From positions 113,943 through 177,942 of the forward strand of contig NZ_LFLZ01000011.1 in assembly GCF_001189845.1 (NCBI RefSeq): a stretch of 64,000 nucleotides of DNA, written 5' to 3'. Position 1 is the first letter of the stretch. Every line of letters begins with the position of its first letter. This DNA is from Bradyrhizobium tropiciagri. Its GTDB lineage: Bacteria > Pseudomonadota > Alphaproteobacteria > Rhizobiales > Xanthobacteraceae. Shown here piece after piece: positions 24,158 to 33,855 of this stretch. The translations under genes and the position numbers were made by a program. Below the pieces are notes generated by a model that saw nothing but the letters and a program-made list of their open reading frames with translations, was not told the origin of the DNA and made no database searches.

Positions 24158-25402
24158 CTAGCCGCCCAGCCGATCGACCTCGGCCTTGCCGGCCTTCATG
24201 ACGAGCGGGATGTGCTCGCCCTGGCCGAGCAGGCACGACACATCGCGCAGCGGATTGCCTTCCACCACCAGCAGATCGGCGAAGGCCTGCGGCGCGATCC
24301 GGCCGAGCTTGCCTTCCATGCCGAGCACCTCGGCGCCGACAATGGTTGCACTGGCGATCACCGCCTGCGCACCCAGCAATTCGGCGCGGATCCGGAACTC
24401 GTCACTCTGCAGGCGCTGCGATGGCCCGAGCAGGTCGGTGCCGAATCCCATCTTCACCCCGGCCTCGCGATAGATCGCGAGCGAGCGCAGGCCGGCGTCG
24501 CGCACGTCGGCGACCTTGGCGACGCTCGCCGCCGGCAGGCCGTATTTCGCGCCCTCATTGGCCAGCGCCTCATAGGTGACCAGCGTTGGCACGACATAGG
24601 CGCCCTGCTCCGCCATCAGGCGCGCGGTCGGAAGATCGACCAGATTGCCGTGCTCGATGGTACGCACGCCGCAGCGCACCGCGCGCTCGATCGCCTCTGC
24701 GGTGTAGGCATGGGCCAGCACATAGGTGTGACGCGCCTTCGCTTCCGCGACGATGGCGCGGATCTCGTCCTCGGAATAACCGTAGGCGCCGATCGGATCG
24801 GTCGGCGACGCGACGCCGCCGGAGGCCATGATCTTGATCTGGTCGGCGCCCATCTGCAGCTCCTCGCGCACCGCCTTGCGCACCGCATCGACGCCGTCGA
24901 CGACGCGCGCGATCGCGCCGACCCGCACGCAGCAGGAGCAGGTCGGGTCGGCCAGATAGTCCGAGCGGGCACGCCCGTCGCCATGCCCGCCGGTCTGGCT
25001 GAGCGCGCGGCCGGAGACGAACAGCCGGGGTCCATCGGTCAGGCCGGTGTCGATCGCCTGCTTCAGCGCATAGCCGGCGCCGCCGGCATCGCGGACAGTG
25101 GTGAAGCCACGCTTCAGCATGCCGCGCAACAGCATGGTCGAGCGCAGCGTCACCAGCACGTTGGCCATGCGGGCCTGCTGCGACAGATCGAGCTCGACCG
25201 CGACTGCATGGACATGCAGGTCGATCAGGCCGGGCATCAGGGTCTTGCCCTTGAGATCGATGACGCGGTCGGCCGAGGCGTCGATCGGCCGATCGGAGAC
25301 TTCCTTGATCAGGCGATCCTCGACCAGCACGTGGTGCCCTTCGAGCAGATCGGAGCGCAGCGGATCGAGCAGCGCGGCATTCTTGAAGAGGATGGTGGAC
25401 AT
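24158..25402 (-). CDS. Metal-dependent amidohydrolase
   Basis: A 414-residue enzyme of the amidohydrolase superfamily (imidazolonepropionase/prolidase-like group). Metal ligands are visible: LIDLHVHAV (H-x-H near residue 61), KIMASGGVASPTD (carboxylated Lys candidate), VLAHAYTAEA, TIEHGNLVDL and FGTDLL (catalytic Asp). The substrate is unknown. The MFS transporter gene 30 bases upstream in the same direction suggests uptake and hydrolysis of one compound. Confidence 0.85.
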   Translation of the reverse strand: MSTILFKNAALLDPLRSDLLEGHHVLVEDRLIKEVSDRPIDASADRVIDLKGKTLMPGLIDLHVHAVAVELDLSQQARMANVLVTLRSTMLLRGMLKRGFTTVRDAGGAGYALKQAIDTGLTDGPRLFVSGRALSQTGGHGDGRARSDYLADPTCSCCVRVGAIARVVDGVDAVRKAVREELQMGADQIKIMASGGVASPTDPIGAYGYSEDEIRAIVAEAKARHTYVLAHAYTAEAIERAVRCGVRTIEHGNLVDLPTARLMAEQGAYVVPTLVTYEALANEGAKYGLPAASVAKVADVRDAGLRSLAIYREAGVKMGFGTDLLGPSQRLQSDEFRIRAELLGAQAVIASATIVGAEVLGMEGKLGRIAPQAFADLLVVEGNPLRDVSCLLGQGEHIPLVMKAGKAEVDRLGG

Positions 25403-25432
25403 GAAGGATCTCCTGTCAGGACGCCGCTGTGG

Positions 25433-26788
25433 TCACGCGGTCTTGCTTGCAATTTCTTCCAGTGATCGGCCGCGCGTCGGCACACCCATCAGCACGACGG
25501 TGAGCGCGCCGATCAAGAGGACCGATGTGGTGACGCCGAACACGCCGGCAAAGCCGAAGTTCGGATAGAGATAGCCGACCAGGATCGGCGCTGCGATCGC
25601 ACCGATGCGGCCGATCGCGGATGCGAGGCCTGCGCCTGTGGTGCGGATCGATGTCGGGAACACCTCGGCCGTATAGGCATAGACGCCCGCATAGGTGCCG
25701 TTCATGAAGAACGACAGCAGCAGGCCGGCCGTCATGATCTCGCCATCGCTCTTGGCAAAGGCGAGCCCGAGCGCGCTGACGCCGCCGAGCAGCATGTAGG
25801 TCGCGATCGTCGCCTGCCGTCCTATCTTTTCATTGAAGAAGGCGGCGGTGAAATAGCCCGGCACCTGCGCGCAATACATCGCGAGCGAATAGCCGAAGCT
25901 CTTGGTGATGCTCATGCCGTTCTGCACCAGGAGGCCCGGAATCCAGACGAAGAAGGAATAGTAGCTGAACGTGATCGACAGCCACATGATCCAGGTCATG
26001 GTGGTGATGCGGGCCTGGCGGCCGGCCAGCAGCGCCGCAAAATTGCTCAGCAGCGTTCCCGTCGATACGGCAGGCAGCGCGGGCTCGGGGACCGGAGCCG
26101 GCAGCACGCGGCCTTCGCGCGCGAAGACAGCCTCGATCTTGTCGAGCACCACTTCGGCTTCCTTCGCCCTGCCGCGGCTTTCCAGCCAGCGCGGCGATTC
26201 CGGCAGCGACCTCCGCCACCACAGCAGCATCACGACCGGCACGGCAGTGATGACGAGCACGATACGCCAGCCGTTGTCGTAGGCCGGCACGATGAAATAG
26301 CCGAGCAAGGCGGCGGCGACGAAGCCGAACGAGAAGAAGCCGGCGAGCGCGCCGGTAAAGGCGCCGCGGTAACGCCGCGCCACGAACTCGGCGAGATATG
26401 GCGCGATGATCGCGCTTTCCGCGCCGGTGCCCATGCCGGCGACGACGCGCGCGGCAAAGAACGCCGGCCAGCTGTCCACCGCAGCGCTTACCAGCGAGGC
26501 CACACTGTAGAGTGCCAGCGCCGACATCATCACGGCGCGGCGGCCGATCAGATCGCCCAGCGTCCCCGCGAGCAGCGCGCCGAAGAGATAACCGACGAAG
26601 GTGCTGCTGCCGAGCACGCCGGTCTCGACATTGGTCAGGTTCCAAGCGGTGCGCAGCACCGGCAGGATGAACGCCAGCACCGCGGCATCCATCGCGTCGA
26701 ACAGATAGCCGAGGCCGCCCATCAGCAGCAGGTGCACATGGAAACGCGCGAACGGCAGGCGCTCGATGCGCGCCGAAATCATCGACAT
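25433..26788 (-). CDS. MFS transporter
   Basis: A 451-residue transporter with twelve hydrophobic segments. The loop 2-3 motif is GTLGDLIGRRAVMMSA, and the layout (LFDAMDAAVLAFILPVLRT, YLAEFVARRYRGAFTGALAG, AYTAEVFPTSIRTTGAGLAS) is that of the metabolite:H+ symporter/sugar porter-like acid transporters. It is followed by the amidohydrolase and divergent from a LysR gene 121 bases away, which may control both. Confidence 0.88.
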   Translation of the reverse strand: MSMISARIERLPFARFHVHLLLMGGLGYLFDAMDAAVLAFILPVLRTAWNLTNVETGVLGSSTFVGYLFGALLAGTLGDLIGRRAVMMSALALYSVASLVSAAVDSWPAFFAARVVAGMGTGAESAIIAPYLAEFVARRYRGAFTGALAGFFSFGFVAAALLGYFIVPAYDNGWRIVLVITAVPVVMLLWWRRSLPESPRWLESRGRAKEAEVVLDKIEAVFAREGRVLPAPVPEPALPAVSTGTLLSNFAALLAGRQARITTMTWIMWLSITFSYYSFFVWIPGLLVQNGMSITKSFGYSLAMYCAQVPGYFTAAFFNEKIGRQATIATYMLLGGVSALGLAFAKSDGEIMTAGLLLSFFMNGTYAGVYAYTAEVFPTSIRTTGAGLASAIGRIGAIAAPILVGYLYPNFGFAGVFGVTTSVLLIGALTVVLMGVPTRGRSLEEIASKTA

Positions 26789-26909
26789 GAAATAGCCCCC
26801 CTCCGCCCCGCGATCGGCACACGCCGCAGGGTCAGCCGGGGAATGATAGACAAATCGGCATTATGAGAATAATTTATAATTGTTATCTGGTACATCACCA
26901 CGGTGAATA

Positions 26910-27833
26910 TTGCCCCTGTCCTTCCGCACGCTCGACCTCAACCTGCTCAAAGTCTTCGAGGCGCTGATGACCGAGGGCAGCGTCACCCGCGCCGCCAGCG
27001 CGCTGACGATGACCCAGCCCGCGGTCAGCAACGCGCTCGCGAGGCTGCGCGACGCGCTGGGCGATCCGCTGTTCGTGCGATCCGGCACCGGAATCCGCCC
27101 GACGCAGCGGGCCGTGGCATTGTGGGATCCGATCGGCGGCGCCTTGGAAAGCATCCGCGGCGCGCTCGACGAGAAGGTGTTCGATTCACGCAGCGCGCAG
27201 ACCGAGTTCAGCCTGTCGATGTCGGACTATGTGGCGTCGCTGGTGATGCCGGCGCTGTTGAACCGCTTTGCCGAGATGGCGCCGACCGCGCGCCTGCGCA
27301 CCGCGCCGAACACCATCATCGGGATCGCCGACCAGCTCGAGGACAACCGAGTCGATTGCGTGCTGAGCGTGTATGTCAACGAGGCACAGCATCCCGGACT
27401 GATCCGTTCGCGTTCGCTGTGGACGGTCGACTATGCCTGCTTCATGCGGCGCGATCACCCGCTTGCGAACCGGAACCGGCTGAACGTGCGCAGCTTCCTC
27501 AACGCCAAGCACGTCGATGTCAGCCTCGCGGGCCGGACGGCGCCGACCTACGATCAGTTCCTCGCCTCGCGCGGGCTGTCGCGCAACCTCGTCGCCATCG
27601 TCAATCACTACAATGCAGCCTACGAGATCGTGCGGCAGTCCGACCTGATCGCGGTGCTGCCGCGCGATCTCAGCGCGCAGTCCCGCCAGGCACCCCATCT
27701 CCATGCGGTACCGGTGCCGTTGCCGGCGCCGCCGCGCATCGTCAGCCTGTTCTGGCACCAGCGCAACGACACCGTGCCCGCGCAGCGCTGGCTGCGCGAC
27801 ACGCTGGTGGAGCTGTTCGCGCGGATGGAATGA
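26910..27833 (+). CDS. LysR-family regulator
   Basis: A 307-residue regulator: winged helix-turn-helix at residues 8-65 (SVTRAASALTMTQPAVSNAL), then a substrate-binding domain of NodD/NahR-like type (LRTAPNTIIGIADQLEDNRV). Translation begins with TTG 26910. Divergent from the MFS-amidohydrolase pair, so it probably regulates them; the AT-rich gap (26789-26909) with GAATAATTTATAATTGTTA is the likely shared control region. It converges on the NCS1 gene. Confidence 0.88.
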   Translation: MPLSFRTLDLNLLKVFEALMTEGSVTRAASALTMTQPAVSNALARLRDALGDPLFVRSGTGIRPTQRAVALWDPIGGALESIRGALDEKVFDSRSAQTEFSLSMSDYVASLVMPALLNRFAEMAPTARLRTAPNTIIGIADQLEDNRVDCVLSVYVNEAQHPGLIRSRSLWTVDYACFMRRDHPLANRNRLNVRSFLNAKHVDVSLAGRTAPTYDQFLASRGLSRNLVAIVNHYNAAYEIVRQSDLIAVLPRDLSAQSRQAPHLHAVPVPLPAPPRIVSLFWHQRNDTVPAQRWLRDTLVELFARME

Positions 27834-27852
27834 ACAGGCAAGGTGTGCCCCG

Positions 27853-29313
27853 TCAGGTCGATGTCGGCGCGGGCTCGATCGATGCCTCGTTCGCAGCCGG
27901 CAACGCGCCGCTCCGCGCCAGCGGACGTCCAAAGAGCCGATGCAGCGCCAGATAGCTCACCGCTGCTACGCCGATCCCCGTGAGCCACGACAGATCGACC
28001 CCGCCGGTCGCGAGCGCCAGCGGACCTTGCATCGCCTTGATCGTGCCCATCTGGAACGCCCATGCCGCCACGAAGCCGGCAGCAAAGGCGATCAGCCCGG
28101 CCCAGTTGAAATCACGACCTCGACCCGGCTTCTCGTAGAGCGACGCGACGTCGATGCGGCCGCGTCGCACCAGGTAGAAATCGGCAAGCGTGACCCCGGC
28201 CCATGGGCTGATCCACACGATCAGGGCGACCATGAAATTGTCGAAGGCATGGGCGAAATCTCCCGACTGCAGGAAGCCATAGAGGATCGCGGAGGCGATC
28301 AGGCCGGACACCACCGAAATCACCCAGCGCGGCCGCCGCAGATCGAGCGCCAGCGACGACAGCGCCGCCGAGTAGATCACGACGATGTTGGTCGCGATCG
28401 GGCCATGGAGCAGCACCAGCAGCACCGGCAGCGCCATGGTGCCGAATGCTGCGATGATCAGCTTCGACGGATCGGAGCCGGCGCCGGCGGACGCGATCGC
28501 AGCGCCCAGGAAGGCGAGCCAGACCGTGGGCAGGAACATGCCGAGGAATGTCGCCCGGGACACTCCGGCGGCGCCGAGCGAGGGCCTTGTGAAGCGCGTA
28601 TAGTCGGAGGCATAGGTGAGCCACGAGATGCCCCAGCCGATGCCGATTGCGGTCATCAGCTGCGTCGCCGCGGCGAATGCCGGCATGCCGGTCACACCAG
28701 CGGACTGCCATTTGATATCGACGCGCAGGAAGGCCAGCGCGGTCATGACGGCCATGATCAGCAGAATGACCGGCATGGTGTAGCGCTCGAACACCTTGAT
28801 GGCATTGAAGCCCCAAGCCGCGATGCCGACCTGGAACAGCATCACCAGCACCGCGATCGCGTATTTGAGCTCGACGCCGTCGCCGATTCCCATCCGCTCG
28901 AGCGCGGCCATGCAGAGGTCCAGCACGATCCAGGTGTTGATCGCAACCCATCCCATCGGCATCAGCACCTGCGCGAGCGCCGGCAGATAGGCGCCGCGCC
29001 GGCCGAACGCGAGGCGGCCGAGCACCATCTGCGGCACGCCGGTGCGGTGTCCCATCAGGCAGAAGGCGCCAAACAGCGCCGCGCCGAACAGATTGCCGAC
29101 GACGATGATGGCAAGCGTTTGCAGCAGGCTGAGGCCGAGCTGGATGCCGAGCGCGCCCAGCACCCAGTTGATCGGCGCGATGTTCGCGCCGGTCCAGATC
29201 CAGAACTGATCTGATGAAGACGACGTGCGGTGCGCCGCCGGCACCGGCTCAATTCCGTGGGCATCGAAGCCGGCCTCATCCTGCGCCGGAAGCTGTGTCT
29301 GCTTGAGCAACAT
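27853..29313 (-). CDS. NCS1-family nucleobase permease
   Basis: A 486-residue membrane transporter, about twelve helices, of the nucleobase:cation symporter-1 (purine-cytosine permease) family: FWIWTGANIAPINWVLGAL, GRRGAYLPALAQVLMPMGW, SDYTRFTRPS, SPWAGVTLADFYLVRRG. It should import a purine, pyrimidine, hydantoin or allantoin-like compound. ATG 29313 (MLLKQTQLP) is favoured over 29361. Nearby deacetylase and DUF1989 genes support a nitrogen-salvage role. Confidence 0.88.
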   Translation of the reverse strand: MLLKQTQLPAQDEAGFDAHGIEPVPAAHRTSSSSDQFWIWTGANIAPINWVLGALGIQLGLSLLQTLAIIVVGNLFGAALFGAFCLMGHRTGVPQMVLGRLAFGRRGAYLPALAQVLMPMGWVAINTWIVLDLCMAALERMGIGDGVELKYAIAVLVMLFQVGIAAWGFNAIKVFERYTMPVILLIMAVMTALAFLRVDIKWQSAGVTGMPAFAAATQLMTAIGIGWGISWLTYASDYTRFTRPSLGAAGVSRATFLGMFLPTVWLAFLGAAIASAGAGSDPSKLIIAAFGTMALPVLLVLLHGPIATNIVVIYSAALSSLALDLRRPRWVISVVSGLIASAILYGFLQSGDFAHAFDNFMVALIVWISPWAGVTLADFYLVRRGRIDVASLYEKPGRGRDFNWAGLIAFAAGFVAAWAFQMGTIKAMQGPLALATGGVDLSWLTGIGVAAVSYLALHRLFGRPLARSGALPAANEASIEPAPTST

Positions 29314-29612
29314 GTTTCCCCCGTTTGTTCCGGCGCATTGGTTTGGGCCGGGATGGGGCATCTGAGCAGCAGGGGGCGATGAGACGATAATGAGAATTCC
29401 TCAAGCCGGGTTGAGGCCATATCGAGAGTGAAGTTTGCATTACGGATATGAACAAATCGGGCCGCGACCAGGCCAGCACACCGCGCCACAATGGCGCGCC
29501 GCTTCACTGTTGAGATTTTCTCAACTCGCCTGCCGGATTCGTCAATCACGCCGCAGGCGGCGCTCGGTCATTGTGGAGCGGACGCATTGCCCCCAATCAA
29601 CCGAGGTCAGGG

Positions 29613-30284
29613 ATGACGACACTTCTGCATATCGATGCCAGTCCGCGCGGCGACCGTTCGGTCAGCCGGAAACTCTCCAGATCGTTTGTCGAGCACTGGC
29701 TCACGCACGAGCCCGGCGCCAAGATCATCTCGCGCGACGTCGGCCGCAATCCACCGCCCCTCATCACGGAGGCGTGGGTGGCCGCGGCCTTCACCGCGCC
29801 CGGCGACCGCACGGCGGAGCAGCACGACGAGCTTCGTCTCTCCGATGAGCTGATCAACGAGCTCGACCGCGCCAATGTGATCGTGATCGGGGCGCCGATG
29901 CACAATTACGGCATGCCGGCGGCGCTGAAGTCATGGTTCGACAAGGTGATCCGGATCGACAAGACCTTCAGCTTCGATCTCGCACGCGGCGACTTTCCGC
30001 TCGATCCGATCATGCGCGGCAAGACGCTGGTGGTGCTGAGCTCGCGCGGCGAATTCGGCTTCGGCCCCGGCGGGGTGCGGGAGACCATGAACCATCTGGA
30101 AACCCATATCTTCACCTGCGCCCATTATCTCGGGGTGCAGGAAAGCCATCTGATCGCGGTCGATTATCAGGAATTCAACGATGAACGCTACCGGCGGTCG
30201 CTCGCCGACGCCTTTGCCGCAATCCCGGTGCTGGTCCGGCAGTGTCTTGGAATCGACGGGCCTGTTAATGTCGCGGCGGAATGA
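29613..30284 (+). CDS. FMN-dependent NADH:quinone/azo reductase-like
   Basis: A 223-residue flavodoxin-fold enzyme of the AzoR group: HIDASPRGDRSVSRKLSRSF (phosphate loop), IGAPMHNYGMPAALKSWFD (flavin site), VVLSSRGEFGFGPG. Such enzymes reduce quinones or azo compounds with NAD(P)H. ATG 29613 follows CAGGG. The deacetylase start lies 35 bases beyond the stop, so the two are probably co-transcribed. Confidence 0.88.
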   Translation: MTTLLHIDASPRGDRSVSRKLSRSFVEHWLTHEPGAKIISRDVGRNPPPLITEAWVAAAFTAPGDRTAEQHDELRLSDELINELDRANVIVIGAPMHNYGMPAALKSWFDKVIRIDKTFSFDLARGDFPLDPIMRGKTLVVLSSRGEFGFGPGGVRETMNHLETHIFTCAHYLGVQESHLIAVDYQEFNDERYRRSLADAFAAIPVLVRQCLGIDGPVNVAAE

Positions 30285-30319
30285 TGCGCCCGGGCTGCCG
30301 GCTGCACGAGGATGATCCG

Positions 30320-31204
30320 ATGATAGAGAATCCCATCCCCTGGCCGAACGGCGCGCGCTGCGCCTGCGCGATCACGTTCGACGTCGACGCCGACAGCCTG
30401 ATTCACATCGCGCGGCCGAAGGATTCCTTCGACCGGCTCTATCCGATCACCATGGGGCGATACGGGCCGACCGTCGGCGTGCCGCGCATCCTGGAAACCT
30501 ATCGCCGCCTCGGCCTCAAGCAATCGTTCTTCATGCCGGCCTGGACCATGCAGCGCTATCCGGATGCGGTCGAGGCGATCCTCAGGGATGGCCACGAGAT
30601 CGGCCATCACGGCTACATCCATGAAGATCCGACGGAGATTTCGTCGGCGGCGCAGCGCGAGGCCTTCGAACGCGCCCTCGCCATTCATGTCGCGATGACC
30701 GGATGCAAGCCGCGCGGCTACCGCGCGCCGGTCTACAATGCCAACCAGACCACGATCGACCTCCTGATCGAGCATGGCTTTGTCTACGATTCGTCGCTGA
30801 TGGCCGACGACATCCCGTACCAGATGCGCACCGCGCGCGGCTCGCTCTACGAGATGCCGCCGCACTGGGGTTCGGACGATTGGCCGCCTTTCGCCCATTA
30901 CGCGGAGATCGGCTACATGATGCCGGTCAAATCGCCGAGCGAGGGCCTTGCCGCCTCCTTCGAGGAGTTCGAGGCCGCCTATGAGGCCGGCGGATTCTGG
31001 ATGGGGATCTGGCACCCGTTCCTGACCGGCCGGCTCGCCCGCTGGCGCGTGGTGGAGCGCTGGCTCGAGCGGATCGTTGCCGAGCGCAAGGTCTGGTTCG
31101 CATCGCTCGAGGAAATCGCGGCGCATCTCGACGGCCTGGTCAAGGCAGGCACCTACCAGGTCCGCGTCGAGGCCCTGCCCTACTTCACGCAGCCCGTGTC
31201 ATGA
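30320..31204 (+). CDS. Polysaccharide deacetylase-family hydrolase
   Basis: A 294-residue NodB-homology protein: ITFDVDADS (catalytic Asp pair), GHEIGHHGYIHEDP (metal His pair near residues 95-105), RGYRAPVYNAN and GIWHPFLTG. No signal peptide, so it is cytoplasmic; together with the NCS1 permease this resembles PuuE-like allantoinases and other ring-opening amidases rather than cell-wall deacetylases. Its last 20 bases overlap the convergent LysR gene. Confidence 0.85.
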   Translation: MIENPIPWPNGARCACAITFDVDADSLIHIARPKDSFDRLYPITMGRYGPTVGVPRILETYRRLGLKQSFFMPAWTMQRYPDAVEAILRDGHEIGHHGYIHEDPTEISSAAQREAFERALAIHVAMTGCKPRGYRAPVYNANQTTIDLLIEHGFVYDSSLMADDIPYQMRTARGSLYEMPPHWGSDDWPPFAHYAEIGYMMPVKSPSEGLAASFEEFEAAYEAGGFWMGIWHPFLTGRLARWRVVERWLERIVAERKVWFASLEEIAAHLDGLVKAGTYQVRVEALPYFTQPVS

Positions 31205-32114
31205 CTGGTCCGGGAGCCGCGCGAAATGCGGCGGCCTCCCCGCGCAGCCAATCGATGAACGCCGTCACCGATTTGCGCCGGGCAGCGGTCGGCGCATTCA
31301 CGAGGCGATAGGCGAAGCCTGCAAGGGCGGGACCGTCGAGCCGGCGCAGCGTGCCCTCGCGCAATTGCTCGTCCACTAGCGCGTCGCTGCACAACAAAGG
31401 TCCGAGCCCGCGCTCTGCGGCGTGCAACGCCAGCGGCTCCTCGCTGTACCAGGAGATGCGAAAATGCCGGCCGGGATCATGATCGGCCTCCGCAAGCCAC
31501 GCCGACCACGCCGGCGAATCCAGCGCGGCGTTCTTCCAGCGGAACGCCAGCAGCGAGCGCGAACGGACGTCGTCGATGGCTGGACGGGCACCGGGCGGAC
31601 AGATCGCGCTTGCCGCCACCGCAATGTAGCGATCGCTGAACAGCACCGATGACTCGCCGGCGCGGTCGGCGCGTCCGTAGCGAATGGCCAGATCGACGCC
31701 CTCAGTGCCCGGCGCCCGCACCTCTTCGGTCGCATCGATGTGGACCACGAGGTGAGGAAACGCCGCGTTGAAGCGCGCGAGCCGCGGCATCAGCCAGCGT
31801 TCGGCGAAGGCGCGCGTGGTCGACACCGTGATCGCATCGCCGTCGGCCGGCGGCCGGATCGCGGCGAAGGCGCTGGCCATGCGGTCGAAGCCGTCGCGCA
31901 GCATCGGGAACAGCGCATGACCCTCCGCGGTCAACACGACCGCGCGGCCGGAGCGCTCGAACAGCTTGTGTCCGAGGATCGCTTCGAGTTGCCGGACCTG
32001 GTGGCTGATCGCCGTCACCGTGACGCAGAGTTCGTTGGCGGCGGCGGTGAAGCTTTCGTGGCGCGCCGCGGCTTCGAACGCGCGGACGGCATTGAGCGGC
32101 GGCAATTTGCGCAT
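31185..32114 (-). CDS. LysR-family regulator (GcvA-like)
   Basis: A 309-residue protein starting MRKLPPLNAVRAFEAAARHE, the hallmark of the GcvA/AmpR branch. Helix-turn-helix at residues 18-62 (SFTAAANELCVTVTAISHQV), effector domain following. Downstream of and in the same direction as the DUF1989 gene, 23 bases away, so probably in one operon and perhaps controlling it. Confidence 0.88.
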   Translation of the reverse strand: MRKLPPLNAVRAFEAAARHESFTAAANELCVTVTAISHQVRQLEAILGHKLFERSGRAVVLTAEGHALFPMLRDGFDRMASAFAAIRPPADGDAITVSTTRAFAERWLMPRLARFNAAFPHLVVHIDATEEVRAPGTEGVDLAIRYGRADRAGESSVLFSDRYIAVAASAICPPGARPAIDDVRSRSLLAFRWKNAALDSPAWSAWLAEADHDPGRHFRISWYSEEPLALHAAERGLGPLLCSDALVDEQLREGTLRRLDGPALAGFAYRLVNAPTAARRKSVTAFIDWLRGEAAAFRAAPGPVMTRAA

Positions 32115-32137
32115 GATCGGTTCTCCGCGCGGCCGCG

Positions 32138-32749
32138 TCAGGCGATGAGAAAATGCGCGTCGGTCGGCCGCATGTCGTTCACCGGCACCATGTCCTGCGG
32201 ACAGGCGGAGAACACGATGACCAGGTCCATCTCGGCACGCAGCGCCACATACTGCCCGGCCTCACTGACCGGCGACTTGAAGTCCAACTCTCCATTGTCG
32301 GTGACGGGCACGTTCATGAACAGGTTCAGCGGAGCCGGCGTCACCGCAGCCGGCAGACCGACCGCCTCCAGCGCGTGCGCCAGATTCTGCGTACAATTGT
32401 CGTGATGGCCCGCGGCGCCGAGCTGACGATAGCGGTGAATATCGCAGGCCGCGATCAGCGTGTCATGGATTCCCGGCGTCGTGTCGGCAACGAAGGTGAG
32501 GATCGCGCGGCGCCTATTGGTCGTCAGCGTATCGCCCACGCGGGGAATGAGCCGCAGCATCGATGCACGGCTGTGCTCCATCGACATGAACTCGCCGGCG
32601 TCGCCGGCATTGAAGGCCCAGGTGTCGACCACCTGCTTGCCATGGGTGTTGACCACGGTGACGGTTTCTCCCGCTTTCAGACGGGCCGCCACGCCGTTGC
32701 GGGCTGGGATCAGGCGGGCGCGGGTCAGATCGGCGGTTGCAGCGGTCAT
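32138..32749 (-). CDS. DUF1989 (urea carboxylase-associated family) protein
   Basis: A 203-residue protein of the DUF1989/UcaA family found next to urea carboxylase, guanidine and other nitrogen-compound genes. Seen: GETVTVVNTHGKQVVDTWAF, MEHSRASMLRLIPRVGD, HDNCTQNL (His and Cys as possible metal ligands), PLNLFMNVPV. ATG 32749 follows GGAGACATC. The enzymatic role is not established. Divergent from a LysR gene. Confidence 0.85.
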   Translation of the reverse strand: MTAATADLTRARLIPARNGVAARLKAGETVTVVNTHGKQVVDTWAFNAGDAGEFMSMEHSRASMLRLIPRVGDTLTTNRRRAILTFVADTTPGIHDTLIAACDIHRYRQLGAAGHHDNCTQNLAHALEAVGLPAAVTPAPLNLFMNVPVTDNGELDFKSPVSEAGQYVALRAEMDLVIVFSACPQDMVPVNDMRPTDAHFLIA

Positions 32750-32852
32750 GTGATGTCTCCTCAAGGCTCTGTCGCGCCATTGGAGCATCGCCGGTCATGT
32801 AATTCTAATAATATTAATTGTGTCCATTATAACGTATTCGTATAGTCGTCCC

Positions 32853-33728
32853 ATGCGCCTCAGACAGCTTGAATGCTTCCGCGCCCTGATGCTCCACGGC
32901 ACCATGACGAGAGCGGCCGAACTGCTCGGCATGTCGCAGCCCGGGATCAGCACGATGATCGCAGGCCTCGAGCACGAGACCGGCCTTAACCTGTTCGTGC
33001 GGCGCGGCGGCCGCCTGCAACCCACCCCGGAGGCCAAGCTGTTCTATGTCGAAGCGGCGCGCGCGCTCGAGGCTGCCGAGAACGCGTCGCGCGTTGCCGC
33101 CGAGATCAGGTCCGGCCGGCGCGGTCACCTCGCGATCGCCGCCTATCCGAGCATCTCGATCAACCTGCTGCCGCGGCTGCTGTCGCAATTCGCGAAAAAT
33201 AAGCCGGAGCTGCAGATCAAGATCATCACGCGGAATTCCGCGACCGTCCGGGAGCTGATCTCGACGCAGCAATTCGATCTCGCGGTCGCCGAGCTGCCGC
33301 TCGATTATCCGACCTCGCACATGGAAGTGTTCTCATATGACTGCATGTGCATGCTGCCGCACGCGCATCCGCTCGCGAAGCTGAAGCAGATCACCCCTGA
33401 TGACCTCGACGGCGTCCCGTTCGTGACGTTGTTCCGCGGCGATCCGATCTACCAGCAGCTGGCGTCGGCCTTCTCCGAATATGGCGCACGCTGGAACGTC
33501 GTCGCGGAGACGGAATTCTTCTCGACCGCATGCCAGCTCGTCACTGAGGGCCGTGGCGTCGGTATCGTCGATCCGGTGGTGAGCAAGCCTTTCACCGAGG
33601 GCCTTGTCGTTCGCCCGTTCAAGCCGAGGATCCAGTACCAGATCGCCATCCTCTCCCCCACGCACGAAGCGCCCTCCCAGGTAGCGCAGGACTTCGCCGG
33701 ATTGCTCCGGCGCGGGCTGCGGGCGTGA
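32853..33728 (+). CDS. LysR-family regulator
   Basis: A 291-residue protein with the usual N-terminal helix-turn-helix (MRLRQLECFRALMLHGTMTR, AAELLGMSQPGISTMIAGLE) and an effector domain of the CynR/OccR type. The frame is open from 32820, but MRLRQLECF is the normal family start. It faces away from the DUF1989 gene across an AT-rich gap (32750-32850) likely to hold operators for both. Confidence 0.87.
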   Translation: MRLRQLECFRALMLHGTMTRAAELLGMSQPGISTMIAGLEHETGLNLFVRRGGRLQPTPEAKLFYVEAARALEAAENASRVAAEIRSGRRGHLAIAAYPSISINLLPRLLSQFAKNKPELQIKIITRNSATVRELISTQQFDLAVAELPLDYPTSHMEVFSYDCMCMLPHAHPLAKLKQITPDDLDGVPFVTLFRGDPIYQQLASAFSEYGARWNVVAETEFFSTACQLVTEGRGVGIVDPVVSKPFTEGLVVRPFKPRIQYQIAILSPTHEAPSQVAQDFAGLLRRGLRA

Positions 33729-33855
33729 GCATCGGATGGCACCCAACCGTGGATCGTTGCCAGTCCTGAGCGTCTTGGCCAGACGCCGCAGCCTCATGCG
33801 GACTGACGATCGCGTGATGTCATGCCACCGCGCGGCCTCGCTTGATCGAGCCTTC

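Noticed and set aside
23693..25465. 590-codon plus-strand frame
   Set aside because: Antisense to the cyclase and amidohydrolase genes with no motif; shadow of the opposite strand. The same applies to 22412-23650, 27703-29214, 45642-46928 and 61064-62773.
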